Below are positions 5,581-6,116 of a stretch of 6,116 nt of DNA, piece after piece. Position 1 is the first letter of the stretch. The number at the start of each line of letters is the position of its first letter. The DNA comes from an uncultured bacterium (GTDB lineage: Bacteria > Bacteroidota > Bacteroidia > Bacteroidales > Bacteroidaceae): contig CALZMB010000137.1 of the NCBI GenBank assembly GCA_945788485.1, positions 1-6,116 on the forward strand. The letters are read 5' to 3'. The position numbers were made by a program, and so were the translations under genes. The notes under the pieces were generated by a model. The model saw nothing but the letters and a program-made list of their open reading frames with translations. It was not told where the DNA came from and did not search any database.

Positions 5581-6116
5581 TCATTCTGCGTGCAGAGCCT
5601 CTATCGGCCGCACGCGTGCCGCCTTCAGCGCCGGGACAAATCCTGCCACGGTGCCTGCGATGATGATGACCATTGTCGCCTGTATGCAGACGTCGAGCCC
5701 TACTGTCGGATCGACGAACATCGTGGCCTGGAACAGTCCGGTGTCGATGACGTCGTGGCCTATCGTAGCGTCCATGTATTCGTTGGCGGCGATGCCGCAA
5801 ATCATGCCGATATATCCGAATATGGCTGTCGTGATGACACTCTCGGTGATGATCAGCTTCAGTATCTGCCACGGCTTGGCGCCGATGGCTTTCCTGATGC
5901 CGAACTCACGCGTGCGCTCTTTCACCGTGATGAGCATGATGTTGCTCACGCCCACCACGCCGCTCAGCAGCGTGAAGAGGCCGATGACCCACAGGGCGGT
6001 GCGTATGATGCTGATGCCTTTCGCCATCTGTATGTTGTCGGTGTAGCGGTTCCATATCCATATCGCGTTAGGGTCGTCGGGCGCGGCGCTGTGATGCGTG
6101 TTGACAGAGGCGCGGT
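5581..6116 (-). CDS. ABC transporter permease, MacB/FtsX type, C-terminal part, 5' end outside window
   Basis: The frame is open to the window edge, and the residues before the internal ATG at 6027 (WIWNRYTDNIQ) read naturally as the end of a periplasmic domain. The gene therefore extends beyond 6116 and that ATG is not the start. The visible part is the FtsX domain: a hydrophobic segment (TALWVIGLFTLLSGVVGVSNIMLI), the conserved cytoplasmic loop VKERTREFGIRKAIGAKP, two further membrane segments (about 5810-5860 and 5620-5680), and the family ending RPIEALHAE. The loop is closely similar to that of the downstream permease, so the two are paralogous subunits of one transporter, possibly forming a heterodimer. 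No ATPase motifs are in the visible part. It is the first visible gene of the minus-strand operon, so the operon promoter lies outside the window. Confidence 0.9.
   Translation of the reverse strand, partial: RASVNTHHSAAPDDPNAIWIWNRYTDNIQMAKGISIIRTALWVIGLFTLLSGVVGVSNIMLITVKERTREFGIRKAIGAKPWQILKLIITESVITTAIFGYIGMICGIAANEYMDATIGHDVIDTGLFQATMFVDPTVGLDVCIQATMVIIIAGTVAGFVPALKAARVRPIEALHAE

Noticed and set aside
5468..6046. 192-residue plus-strand frame with a periodic CQLVNLST peptide
   Set aside because: The periodic peptide is just the octamer array read in frame, and the rest is antisense to the permease gene, which has strong family motifs on the other strand.

Overview
The window looks like a stretch of chromosome from a member of the Bacteroidales, most likely Prevotella-like. 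This is inferred from A-rich leaders without a clear Shine-Dalgarno before the start codons, a split permease-only MacB-type transporter operon, and short intergenic repeats. No rRNA or other decisive marker is present, so the genus is a guess.

Layout on the + strand. (1) 3-680 (+) is the C-terminal part of a TPR protein whose 5' end lies outside the window. (2) 681-804 is a convergent intergenic gap almost filled by copy 1 of a composite repeat built on the octamer RAGTTGAC. (3) 805-1215 (-) is a cysteine-rich Fur-family regulator. (4) 1216-1585 is the longest gene-free stretch. It holds a 242-bp MITE-like element (1238-1479) with 18-bp perfect terminal inverted repeats and a TTTA target duplication, then a long hairpin (1534-1575) just past the end of the efflux operon. 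(5) 1586 to the window end, all on the minus strand, is a tripartite efflux operon. In transcription order it encodes an FtsX/MacB-type permease (cut by the window edge), a second permease, a MacA/HlyD-type periplasmic adaptor and a TolC-type outer-membrane factor.

The four minus-strand products should form one envelope-spanning machine. The two permeases would sit in the inner membrane and be driven by an ABC ATPase that is not in the window, presumably encoded further upstream beyond 6116. The adaptor spans the periplasm and the outer-membrane factor forms the exit duct. The substrate cannot be read from the sequence.

The most unusual content is non-coding. Copy 2 of the octamer element (5443-5573, opposite orientation) sits between the two permease genes. 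The two copies share not only the tandem octamers but also a 26-nt core (25/26 identical) and an inverted terminal segment, while octamer number differs (4 versus 9). Both begin within a few bases of a stop codon. They therefore look like two copies of one dispersed intergenic element rather than independent microsatellites. The MITE-like element ends 22 bases from the start codon of the Fur-family gene, so it probably contributes that gene's promoter and leader. I see no clearly new protein system; the repeat family and the structured MITE are the best candidates for something undescribed.
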